Below, piece after piece: positions 16,490-25,892 of a stretch of DNA of 64,000 bases. The first letter of the stretch is position 1. The number at the start of each line of letters is the position of its first letter. Below the pieces are notes generated by a model. That model did no database searches. It saw only the letters and a program-made list of their open reading frames with translations, and was not told where the DNA came from. The translations under genes were made by a program, and so were the position numbers. The DNA is from Xanthostigma xanthostigma (lineage: Eukaryota; Arthropoda; Insecta; Raphidioptera; Raphidiidae): NCBI GenBank assembly GCA_963575645.1, contig OY754469.1:25438001-25502000 (forward strand), in the 5' to 3' direction.

Positions 16490-18120
16490 TTACATTCAGG
16501 TTTGGTTCATTCTCTCATAAGAAAATGCAAACTGCATATTAACCATTATTTTAACGCATACAAGCAGTTTTTACATGCTTTATGACAATTAGGGGCAAAT
16601 GAGTCTATATAGGCAAACTTTCTTTATTTTACAAAGGTAAGTTTACTTAAACTATAACATTCAGGTTTAGATCATTCTCTCATAAGAAAATGCAAACTGC
16701 ATATTAACCATTATTTTAACGCATACAAGCAGTTTCTACATGCTTTATGACAATTAGGGGCAAATGAGTCCTTATAGGCAAAATTGGTTTTTTTCATGAA
16801 GGTAAGTCTATTTACACTATAACATTTAGGTTTGGATCATTCTCTCATAAGAAAATGCAAACTGCATATTAACCATTATTTTAACGCTGACAAGCAGTTT
16901 TTACATGCTTTATGACAATTAGGGGCAAATGAGTCCCTATAGGCAAAATTGCTTTATTTCTGAAGGTAAGTCTATTTACACTATAACATTTAGGTTTGGA
17001 TCATTCTCTCATAAGAAAACGCAAACTGCATATTAACCATTATTTTAACGCAGACAAGCAGTTTTTACATGCTTCACGACAATTGCGTGCAAATGAGTCC
17101 TTATAGGCAAAATTGCTTTATTTTACAAAGGTAAGTCTATATACACTATAACATTCAGGTTTGGATCATTCTCTCATAAGAAAATGCAAACTGCATATTA
17201 ACCATTATTTAAACGCAGACAAGCAGTTTTTACATGCTTTACGACAATTAGGTGCAAATGAGTCTTTATAGGCAAAATTGCTTTATTTCATGAAGGTAAG
17301 TCTATTTACACTATAACATTCAGGTTTGGATCATTCTCTCATAAGAAAATGCAAACTGCATATTAACCATAATTTTAAAAAATACAAGCAGTTAATACAT
17401 GCTTTATGACAATTAGGTGCAAATGAGTCCTTATAGGCAAAATTGCTTTATTTCATAACGGTAGGTCTATTTACACTATAACATTCAGGTTTGGATTATT
17501 CTCTCATAAGAAAATGCAAACTGCATATTTACTATCATTTTAACGCTTACAAGCAGTTTTTACATGCTTTATGACAATTAGGTGCAAATGAGTCTTTATA
17601 GGCAAAATTGCTTTATTTCATGAGGGTAAGTCTATTTACACTATAAATTAAGGTTTGGATCATTCTCTCATAAGAAAATGCAAACTGCATATTAACCATT
17701 ATTTTAACGCAGACAAGCAGTTTTTACATGCTTCACGACAATTGCGTGCAAATGAGTCCTTATAGGCAAAATTGCTTTATTTTACAAAGGTTAGTCTATT
17801 TTCACTATAACATTCAGGTTTGGATCATTCTCTCATAAGAAAATGCAAACTGCATATTATACATTATTTTAACGTATACAAGCAGTTTTTACATGCTTTA
17901 TGACAATTAGGGGCAAATGAGTCTATATAGGCAAACTTTCTTTATTTTACAAAGGTAAGTTTACTTAAACTATAACATTCAGGTTTAGATCATTCTCTCA
18001 TAAGAAAATGCAAACTGCATATTAACCATTATTTTAACGCATACAAGCAGTTTTTACATGCTTTATGACAATTAGGGGCAAATGAGTCCTTATAGGCAAA
18101 ATTGGTTTTTTTCATGAAGG
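16490..18120 (+). repeat. Local duplication, 1,318-bp offset (8 monomers)
   Basis: The rare variant GAGTCTATATAGGCAAACTT, followed by TCTTTATT, occurs at 16601 and again at 17919. In both places the same order of monomer variants follows (the GGTTTAGATC monomer, then the GCAAAATTGG variant). The spacing is eight monomers less two bases. Edges are estimated by eye. Confidence 0.65.
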
Positions 18121-20311
18121 TAAGTCTATTTACACTATAACATTTAGGTTTGGATCATTCTCTCATAAGAAAATGCAAACTGCATATTAACCATTATTTA
18201 AACGCAGACAAGCAGTTTTTACATGCTTTACGACAATTAGGTGCAAATGAGTCTTTATAAGCAAAATTGCTTTATTTCACAAATATAAGTTTACTTACAC
18301 TATACATTCAGGTTTAGATCATTCTCTCACAAGAAAATGCAAACTGCATATTAACTATTATTTTAACGCATACAAGCAGTTTTTACATGCTTTATGACAA
18401 TTAGGTGCAAATGAGGCCTTATAGGCAAAATTGCTTATTTTACAAAGGTAAGTCTATTTACACTATAACATTCAGGTTTGGATCATTCTCTCATAAGAAA
18501 ATGCAAACTGAATATTGACTATCATTTTCACGCAGACATGCAGTTTTTATATGCTTCACGACAATTGCGTGCAAATGAGTATTTCTAGGCAAAATTGCTT
18601 TATTTTACAAAGGAAAGTCTATTTACACTATAACATTCAGGTTTGGATCGTTCTCTCATAAGAAAATGCAAACTGCATATTAACCATAATTTTAAAACAT
18701 ACAAGCAGTTAATACATGCTTTATGACAATTAGGTGCAAATGTGTCCTTATAGGCAAAATTGCTTTATTTCATGAGGGTAAGTCTATTTACACTATAACA
18801 TTCAGGTTTGGATTATTCTCTCATAAGAAAATGCAAACTGCATATTTACTATCATTTTAACGCATACAAGCAGTTTTTACATGCTTTATGACAATTAGGT
18901 GCAAATGAGTCTTTATAGACAAAATTGCTTTATTTCATGAGGGTAAGTCTATTTACACTATAACATTTAGGTTTAGATCATTCTCTCATAAGAAAATGCA
19001 AACTGCATATTAACCATTATTTAAAGGCAGACAAGCAGTTTTTACATGCTTCACGACAATTGCGTGCAAATAAGTCCTTATAGGCAAAATTGCTTTATTT
19101 TACAAAGGTAAGTTTATTTTCACTATAACATTCAGGTTTGGATCATTCTCTTATAAGAAAATGCAAACTGCATATTATACATCATTTTAACGCATACAAG
19201 CAGTTTTTACATGCTTTATGACAATTAGGGGCAAATGAGTCCTTATAGGCAAAATTGCTTTATTTCATGAAGGTAAGTCTATTTACACTATAACATTCAG
19301 GTTTGGATCATTCTCTCATAAGAAAATGCAAACTGCATATTAACCATTATTTTAACGCTGACAAGCAGTTTTTACATGCTTTATGACAATTAGGAGCAAA
19401 TGAGTCCCTATAGGCAAAATTGCTTTATTTCATGAAGGTAAGTTTATTTACACTATAACATTTAGGTTTGGATCATTCTCTCATAAGAAAATGCAAACTG
19501 CATAATAACCATTATTTTAACGCAGACAAGCAGTTTTTACATGCTTCACGACAATTGCGTGCAAATGAGTCCTTATAGGCAAAATTGCTTTATTTTACAA
19601 AGGTAAGTCTATTTTCACTATAACATTCAGGTTTGGATCATTCTCTCATAAGAAAATGCAAACTGCATATTAACCATTATTTAAACGCAGACAAGCATTT
19701 TTACATGCTTTACAACAATTAGGTGCAAATGAGTCTTTATAGGCAAAATTGCTTTTTTTAAGAGGGTAAGTCTATTTACACTATAACATTCAGGTTTGGA
19801 TCATTCTCTCATAAGAAAATGCAAACTGCATATTTACTATCATTTTCACGCAGACGAGCAGTTTTTACATGCTTCACGACAATTGCGTGCAAATGAGTCC
19901 TTATAGGCAAAATTGCTTTATTTTACAAAGGTAAGTCTATTTACACTATAATATTCAGGTTTGGATCATTCTCTCATAAGAAAATGCAAACTGCATATTA
20001 ACCATTATTTAAACGCAGACAAGCAGTTTTTACATGCTTTACGACAATTAGGTGCAAATGAGTCTTTATAGGCAAAATTGCTTTATTTCATGAGGGTAAG
20101 TCTATTTACACTATAACATTCAAGTTTGGATCATTCTCTCATAAGAAAATGCAAACTGCATATTTACTATCATTTTCACGCAGACAAGCAGTTTTTACAT
20201 GCTTTACGACAATTGCGTGCAAATGAGTCCTTATAGGCAAAATTGTTTTATTTTACAAAGGTAAGTCTATTTACACTATAATATTCAGGTTTGGATCATT
20301 CTCTCATAAGA

Positions 20312-20316
20312 AAATG
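20312..20316. repeat. Target-site duplication AAATG, left copy
   Basis: AAATG directly precedes the left LTR and is matched by AAATG at 25888-25892 directly after the right LTR. A 5-bp duplication is usual for BEL/Pao integration. It corresponds to satellite monomer positions 53-57 when GGTAAGT is taken as position 1, and joining the flanks across the element restores a normal monomer. Confidence 0.9.
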
Positions 20317-20484
20317 TGTTCAGAAATGCTTTTAATCTGAATTTATTTAATTTTGTAGACGTACATAAACAATATTACATGTTAATATTATTTTTTGACA
20401 GTAGTTTAATTTTTATTTTTCATTGTTCTGTTTTTATTATTTTCATGGCTAACTAACAACACAGATATGTCGCGATTTCCAACA
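20317..20484 (-). repeat. 3' LTR of the BEL/Pao element (168 bp)
   Basis: Begins TGTTCAGAAATG and ends TTTCCAACA on the plus strand, and pairs with 25720-25887 at 164 of 168 positions. On the element's own strand it contains several AATAAA motifs that could serve as polyadenylation signals. At 168 bp it is short for this superfamily. Confidence 0.95.
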
Positions 20485-20506
20485 TACCGCCCGTCTCGTT
20501 CTTTTA
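20485..20506 (-). other. Polypurine-like tract next to the 3' LTR
   Basis: Read on the minus strand, the bases just upstream of the 3' LTR are purine-rich (AAAAGAACGAGACGGGCGG), the expected place for the plus-strand primer of an LTR element. It is interrupted by pyrimidines, so the call rests mainly on position. Confidence 0.6.
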
Positions 20507-20544
20507 TAATTAGAACGATACAAAAGTCACGATTGGTCGAGAGC

Positions 20545-21480
20545 CTAATGGCCGCCCGCCATGGCGTCTGGTAGTCCGAGACGAATAATTTTGACAATTG
20601 GTCTCAAGTATGTCGATGTTGCTGTTTTTACGGTGACAGCTCGTGTATTACCATCGTCACCGTAATGAACTTCTGTAACACGAGCCAAAGGCCACTTGCT
20701 TGGTGCGGTTATCAAATCTTTGATCAGCACAATTTCATTGACGCGAAGATTTTTCTGAGTAGAGGTCCATTTAGTTCGTTGTTGAAGAGTGTGCCAATAC
20801 TCATTTCTCTATCGGGACCAAAAGATTTCATTCAGTCGCTGAATAAATTGCCAACGCGACAATCTAGCAGGATTCACTTCCAAAACCGATCTTGACACAA
20901 GCTCAAGATGAATTGCACGGGTCGCTAGGCAGATGAACAGCGCGATGTAACCTTTGTGGGACTTATGTCCTCTCCCGGGAGCTGTTCGAATATTAACTGG
21001 ACCTGCATAGTCTATTCCCGTATGGGAAAATGGCGCTGATTGCGTGACGCGAGGCGACGGGAGATGCGCCATAATTTGATTCATTGGTTTTCCATAGTAA
21101 CGAATACACTTTACACACTTATGAATGTGCCCCTTGACTGAACATCTTGCATTCAATATCAAATAATTTTGCATTAGAGTACTCATGACTAATCGTATAC
21201 CACCTTGATTTGTACATTGATGTATATCGGCGATAATTAGTTCAGCTGTTCTTCCCGTTGGAAGTATTATAGGATGTTTTTTGTCGTAGAGGATGTTTGC
21301 TTTGTCAATTCGTCCACCAACACGTAAAATGCCATTTCCATCAATAATTGGGTGTAATTTGGTTAATTTGTCTTGACGTGATAGTTGCTGATTGCGTTTT
21401 AGAATCTTAAGTTGCTGATAAAAAACTTCTTTTTGAGCTTGTTTGACCCAATATTGTTTCGCAATCTCGATGAGTTTACT
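20545..21480 (-). pseudogene. Integrase region of the BEL/Pao element
   Basis: Minus-strand coding remnants in the place expected for BEL/Pao integrase, downstream of RNase H. Visible parts, in order, are a zinc-binding H2C2-like segment (HQCTNQGG, then CSVKGHIHKCVKC) around 21110-21280, the start of the catalytic fold with the motif HTGIDYAGPV near 21020, a LATRAIHLELVS block near 20900, and a DUF5641-type C-terminal segment with KWPLARVTEVHYGDDG and RAVTVKTATSTYLRPIVK around 20560-20720. In the family this enzyme joins the cDNA to the host chromosome. It belongs to a broken element and should not be read as a host gene. Confidence 0.85.
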
Positions 21481-21784
21481 GAACGAGCGGTTATTGTGTA
21501 GTTTTCGTACATTCAACCATTTCAGACAATAGGCGGTTATCCGCAGGATTTTTTTTCCATGAAGATTTTAAATGGTGCAATTTAAAAATCTCATGCGGGA
21601 TGACCTCCGGCTGGTTTCTCTGCTCTGCAGCCAAACATCCAATAATCTGGTTTTCATCCTTGGTCTCCTGTAACAATTCCGCATTTTTGTGCTTAGTCGT
21701 TAGAGGCCATTTATTTGGGTTATCCTTGAGCCACTCAGGGCCCGTCCACCAAAGAGTGTGTCTGTTAAGTTCTTCCGGAAAAAT

Positions 21785-22507
21785 ACCCCGTGACGCACAA
21801 TCTGCTGGGTTTGATGTAGTGGGTACGTGATGCCATACAGCGGTTGGAATGCGTGTTTGGATGTCAGATACACGGTTCGCGATAAAGGTTGGCCACTGTG
21901 AAGCATGTTTCTTTAACCATGCCAACACAATTTCCGAGTCTGACCATGCATGGACAGAAACAGAAGTCAACTCTAAGACCTTTTGGACTCGTTCAATGAC
22001 TCTAGCCAATAGATGAGCCGCACACAATTCCAGTTTAGCGATAGTTTGGTGTTTAACTGGAGCAACTTTAGATTTTCCCACGATGAGGCTGATCTTTACC
22101 TGAATATTAGGTTCTTCTACTCGTAAATAAACAGCAACTGCGTAAGCTTGTTTAGACGCATCGCAGAATCCATGCATCTCCAAACCGCTGCAGTTCGGTT
22201 TCCAATTGATGTATCTTGGCACATTGATTTGACGAAGTTCAGTCAATTGACTGTGGAATTTATGCCAACGAACCTGCATCTCGTCGGGGACCTCGTCATC
22301 CCAATCCAAACGTAACAACCATAGTTCTTGTATAAGAATTTTAGCTACAATTGTCACAGGTGATAGCCAGCCAGCTGGATCAAAAATTCTTGCAATCGTC
22401 GATAGAATTTCTCGTTTTGTGGAACCTTTTGCGCTTTGTATTGAGACTGAGAATTTAAATGCATCACATTTCATATCCCACCTCACCCCGAGCACTTTTA
22501 CTGATTC
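21785..22507 (-). pseudogene. Pao A17-like and RNase H region of the BEL/Pao element
   Basis: Follows the reverse transcriptase on the minus strand. It contains the Pao-type segment with TIARIFDPAGWLSPV and ELWLLRLDWDDEVP, then the RNase H-like fold with the acidic landmarks GFCDASKQAYAVAVY, KLELCAAHLLAR, WSDSEIVLAWL and NPADCASRG. In this family the region degrades template RNA during cDNA synthesis. The A17 label is the name conventionally given to this Pao segment; whether it is a real peptidase is doubtful. Confidence 0.9.
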
Positions 22508-22519
22508 GTCCTGGTTTAT

Positions 22520-23347
22520 GGGAGAGACTAGTTTGCTGGCGAGTAGTTCTTTTGGTATATTTTTCAGTACTTCGGCGTGATTTGAGGACCACTTCCTAAG
22601 ATTGAATTGACCAGCTGATAATAGTTGTTGGAGTTCTCTTTGCAGTTCGACAGCAGCCGCAATAGTCGGTGCGCCAGTTAACAAATCATCCACATAGAAA
22701 TCACGATTCAAGATCTGAGCTGCCGTAGGAAAATTCTTCATTTCGTCTTCTGACAACTGTTTCAAAACACGATTCGCCAAAAACGGAGCTGGAGCGGTGC
22801 CGTAAGTGACAGTGTTCAAATCGTATGAATTCACCTGTTTTGATTTAGGATTCAACCATAGAATGCGTTGAAGGTGTCGTTCTTCTGGGGATACGAGAAT
22901 TTGTCGAAACATTTTCTCAATATCTGCGCGCAGTGCGACTTTATGTTTTCTCCACCTCAACACAACATCGAGTAGGTCAGGCAATAATTGTGGACCAACA
23001 TAAAGGTGGTCATTTAAAGTAGTGCCATTTGTAGTGCGACTTGACGCATTGAATACCACTCGAAGTGGCGATGTGCTACTGTCTTCGCGAAGCACAGCAT
23101 GGTGTGGTAGATAAACAGGTTTTTGATTTGCTTCTTCCATTCTTGGAGATAATGTCATATGTTCCAGATCCAGATATTCTTGAAGAAACTTATCATACTC
23201 CTGCTGATATAGAGGGTTGGTTTTAAATCGATTTACTTGTCGTTCCAGGCATTTTTTTGCGATTGAGTATGAATTTCCTATATTTAATGGCAGTGGATTT
23301 TTAAATGGGAGATGTACAACGTATCTGCCGTCTTCTTCACGGTAGTG
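22520..23347 (-). pseudogene. Reverse transcriptase region of the BEL/Pao element
   Basis: RNA-directed DNA polymerase domain on the minus strand. Recognisable blocks are YLPHHAVLRED, SPLRVVFNASSRT, LRADIEKMFRQILV (carrying the first catalytic aspartate), the TYGTAPAPFLANRVL block, and FYVDDLLTGA with the YVDD catalytic box near 22690. The order and wording of these blocks are typical of BEL/Pao elements in insects. The domain continues directly into the A17-like and RNase H region. Confidence 0.95.
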
Positions 23348-23499
23348 AGTCTCGCGAAATTGTTTCTCACAAATTTCATTTTGCGGAGTTGACTTGACAC
23401 AAGGCGTGATGTCTTCAAGTTCCCAAAACCGTTGTAATAACGTGTCGATCGGTTCTCGAGTGACACAGTGATGAACTGATGTTTTTGTTTTTCCGTCCT

Positions 23500-24031
23500 T
23501 TGTTATTGTAAGGTTCTGCGGTCCAGAAACTACCCATCCAAATATTGTTTCTTGCGCCATGGGTGTGTTAATTGAACCTTTTCGTACACCTTCGAGAGCT
23601 ATGGCCGAATAAAGATCAGCACCGATGATTAGATCAATTTTTCGGTTATCATCAACAGCAGTGTCAGCAAATCTAAGTCCACGTAAATGTTTCCAACCAG
23701 TGGCTACGGTTTGGGCCGGTCGAGTATATGACGTTAATTTCGGCAATATGTGAGCAATAATCGGTAATGAAGGTTCAGTTTTTTCACAAGGCTCAATAGC
23801 ACATGAGATCGCGGACTTGCAGTATGCAGTTTTCTCGCCACCAACTCCCGTAATAGATACATTGACCTTGACTTTAGGCGCTCGCAAGGCTCGTGCAATG
23901 GAGTCACTTACAAATGACAATTCTGAGCCTGGATCGATTAGAGCTCTCACAATCGCGAGTCTTCCATCAACAGTGCGTAAACGAACGAACGCAGTCGCTA
24001 AGAGTACGGATGACTCTTTGTTAGTGAGTGG
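23500..24031 (-). pseudogene. Aspartic protease region (DUF1758 type) of the BEL/Pao element
   Basis: Between the zinc knuckles and the reverse transcriptase. The segment ALIDPGSELSFVSDSIA near 23920 has the DxGS active-site context of retroviral-type aspartic proteases in the DPGS form common in BEL/Pao. The later blocks IDLIIGADLYSAI and ETIFGWVVSG match the C-terminal part of DUF1758. In the family it cleaves the gag-pol product inside the particle. Confidence 0.88.
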
Positions 24032-24189
24032 GTTGGCTTGACATGCAGTTACTTCATCTTCTGCTGAGTTTTCTTCGCTGGATGATTCGTCGCCAGAGAT
24101 TTCTTCTTCAGTTGACTCATTATCACTTGGATTGACCGCAATATGAGCGACGTTATCCTCTGCTTTTCTTATTGTTGATTTCGCGATTA

Positions 24190-25414
24190 ACGAACAAACC
24201 ATGGTGTGGTGTTTCTTTTTACACGTTCGGCAACGTCCTTTATTTTCACAGTTCTTGACTCCATGATTGCCTCGCAAACAATTATAACATAAATTGTTTG
24301 TTTTAACATATTCACGTCTGTCCTTAATGGTTAATGTTTTAAATGATGGACACGACGTCAACAAATGATTTGACGTGCAAAGAGGGCATACAACCTTAGT
24401 ATCCTGTGTGATATGGTGAGCTTTTACAGGCCATTTGGCTGGTGACCTTGAATTTGTCGCGCTAATTGGCATACGCGACATCCGCTTGGCTCGCTCTTTC
24501 AAGGATTTCTTTATTTGGTCAAACGCCGGAAATGTTGTAATAGTGCTGACGTGAAGTTCAAAATGTTTTCTTGTTTCGACGTCCATTTTGTTGACTGTTA
24601 GATAAACCAATAAATCACTCCACTCCGAAACTTGTCTTCCCAGATTTTTTAAGGCTTCGCAAACTCGTGTTGTTTGGTCGAACAATCTTCGAACTTCTTC
24701 ATGAGACTCGTTTTTCATCCGTTTCACACTGAAGAGTGTCTTCAAATGAGCCCATACGAGTCCACATTCGTCTTCGTATCGATCTTGCAGCATCTGCCAA
24801 GCGGTGTTGTAGTTAATCTCAGTAATTTGAAGGTTTTCAATCAGTGCGAATGCTTCTCCTTCTAAACTCGAACGCAAGAAATGGAATTTTTGAACAGTTG
24901 GCATTTGTTCATTGTGTATAAGAGATACATACAGTTCTTTATAATTATTCCATTTGGTGAAGTCACCGTCGAATTTTGGTGGTTTGAGTTTTTCAAGTTT
25001 GAACCAAGAATTGTTTGAAGAAGTGGTTGGTTCATCATGTATAGTGATAGTCGAAGTGTCTGGAGTTAACTTGTCAATCAATTCAGTTAAATTGGCGCGC
25101 ATTTCAATATAACGGTTGTATGCGGCAAGATACGAACCCCCCGTAATGAAACGATTCTCAAGGTCTTCCTCACTCGCAAGTCGATACATTCTTCGATCCA
25201 AAATTCTTTGTTCTTGTGCAATGATGTCAAGCTGTTGTAAAAGAGCTTTTGTTCTAGGCACTGTTCTTTCTTGTGGTGGTCGTTTAACGTACGAATCATA
25301 TATCCCATCAGCAAGCTTTATTTTTCTTTGTAAAAGCTGTAAAATTTCGTCGAAAGTATCATCGGCGTCGATGAGTGACGCTTCGATCGTGAACGGTGGA
25401 TATTCAGTAGACAT
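24190..25414 (-). pseudogene. Gag-like region with zinc knuckles of the BEL/Pao element
   Basis: The coding region begins with ATG at 25414 in an A-rich context about 305 bases inside the 5' LTR. The first 130 residues look helical and charged. A DUF1759-type gag segment follows (KLEKLKPPKFDGDFTKWNNY, then FHFLRSSLEGEAFALI) at about residues 138-300. Three cysteine-histidine zinc knuckles follow at about residues 343-407 (CPLCTSNHLLTSC, CYNCLRGNHGVKNC and CRTCKKKHHTMVC), then an acidic, serine-rich linker. In the family this part forms the particle core and binds the element RNA. It is read as one polyprotein with pol, as is usual for BEL/Pao. Confidence 0.9.
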
Positions 25415-25701
25415 TTTTTTTGAAGTTGATAATAACTTTAATATCTACAGTCACCTGATTACTTAAGCAGCACAACGTCCAGGGTGCTCAGCAATGTTCC
25501 AATATTTCGCAGTTTTATTATACCAATTACTATAAAACCAATTAAAGATGACTAAAATTGGTTGATAACAAGTGTGTTTTACTTGTTTCAGATAGCAACG
25601 CGGTTTTTCGTTCTATCGTTTGTGTTTACATTAGCCGTAATACACAATTTTTATATCACTGTTTGACTTTAGCAAATTAGCAAATTATACACTAAGTCGT
25701 A
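25415..25701 (-). other. 5' untranslated leader of the BEL/Pao element
   Basis: Non-coding spacer between the primer site and the gag start. I see no reading frame or further repeat in it. By position it would hold packaging and start-control signals, which cannot be pinpointed from sequence alone. Confidence 0.7.
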
Positions 25702-25719
25702 TCCGGTTCGAATGGACCA
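25702..25719 (-). other. Primer-binding site resembling tRNA-Tyr
   Basis: Directly inside the 5' LTR the minus strand reads TGGTCCATTCGAACCGGA. TGG pairs with the universal tRNA CCA end, and the rest closely, though imperfectly, follows the complement of the 3' end of insect tRNA-Tyr as I recall it (TGGTCCTTCGAGCCGGAT). Position and TGG start are seen; the tRNA identity is from memory. Confidence 0.65.
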
Positions 25720-25887
25720 TGTTCAGAAATGCTTTTAATCTGAATTTATTTAATTTTGTAGACGTACATAAACAATATTACATGTTACTATTATTTTTTG
25801 ACAGTAGTTCAATTTTTATTTTTCATTGTTCTGTTTTTATTATTTTCATGGCTAACTAACAACACAGATATGTCGCTCTTTCCAACA
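25720..25887 (-). repeat. 5' LTR of the BEL/Pao element (168 bp)
   Basis: Partner of 20317-20484, with the same TG...CA ends and four substitutions. For a minus-strand element this is the upstream, promoter-bearing LTR. No TATA box stands out from the general AT richness. Confidence 0.95.
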
Positions 25888-25892
25888 AAATG
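25888..25892. repeat. Target-site duplication AAATG, right copy
   Basis: Matches 20312-20316. The satellite resumes in register directly after it with CAAACTGCATATT. Confidence 0.9.

Larger units (their letters stand above)
1..20316 (+). repeat. 165-bp satellite array, left block (about 123 monomers)
   Basis: Head-to-tail copies of one AT-rich unit, all in the same orientation. The landmark GGTAAGTCTATTT recurs at 9, 172, 337, 502 and 667 and so on, giving a 165-bp period with rare 1-3-bp length variants (163 bp for the first unit, 166 bp near 4288). Other landmarks in nearly every copy are TTTGGATCATTCTCTCATAA, AAAATGCAAACTGCATATT and CAAGCAGTTTTTACATGC. Copies differ by linked variants, for example CACGACAATTGCG versus TATGACAATTAGG. 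The unit length is close to a nucleosome repeat, as in many centromeric satellites. I do not recognise the family by name. No gene lies in this stretch. Centromeric location is inference. Confidence 0.97.
20317..25887 (-). mobile_element. BEL/Pao LTR retrotransposon, broken copy inserted in the satellite
   Basis: A 5,571-bp element bounded by two 168-bp LTRs that start TG and end CA, with a 5-bp target duplication. On the minus strand the order is 5' LTR, primer site, leader, gag-like region, zinc knuckles, aspartic protease, reverse transcriptase, RNase H, integrase, polypurine-like tract, 3' LTR. A protease of the DUF1758 type, a YVDD reverse transcriptase followed by a peptidase-A17-like Pao region, and integrase downstream of RNase H are diagnostic of BEL/Pao as opposed to Ty3 or Copia. 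The copy is broken (about three breaks) and is read here as a fossil. The LTRs differ at 4 of 168 positions (about 2.4%), suggesting insertion within roughly the last few million years at typical insect rates, with a wide error. Its base composition is visibly less AT-rich than the satellite. Confidence 0.96.

Noticed and set aside
1-20316. CRISPR-like array because of regular repeats
   Set aside because: The repeats are contiguous 165-bp units with no unique spacers, and the context is eukaryotic.
20665-25466. Plus-strand open frames inside the retroelement (for example 20665-20895, 23817-24041, 25116-25466)
   Set aside because: They lie opposite the minus-strand gag-pol region and are shadows of it.
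20317-25887. Reading the retroelement proteins as host genes
   Set aside because: LTRs, target duplication, primer site and the gag-protease-RT-RNase H-integrase order show that it is a transposed element, and a broken one.
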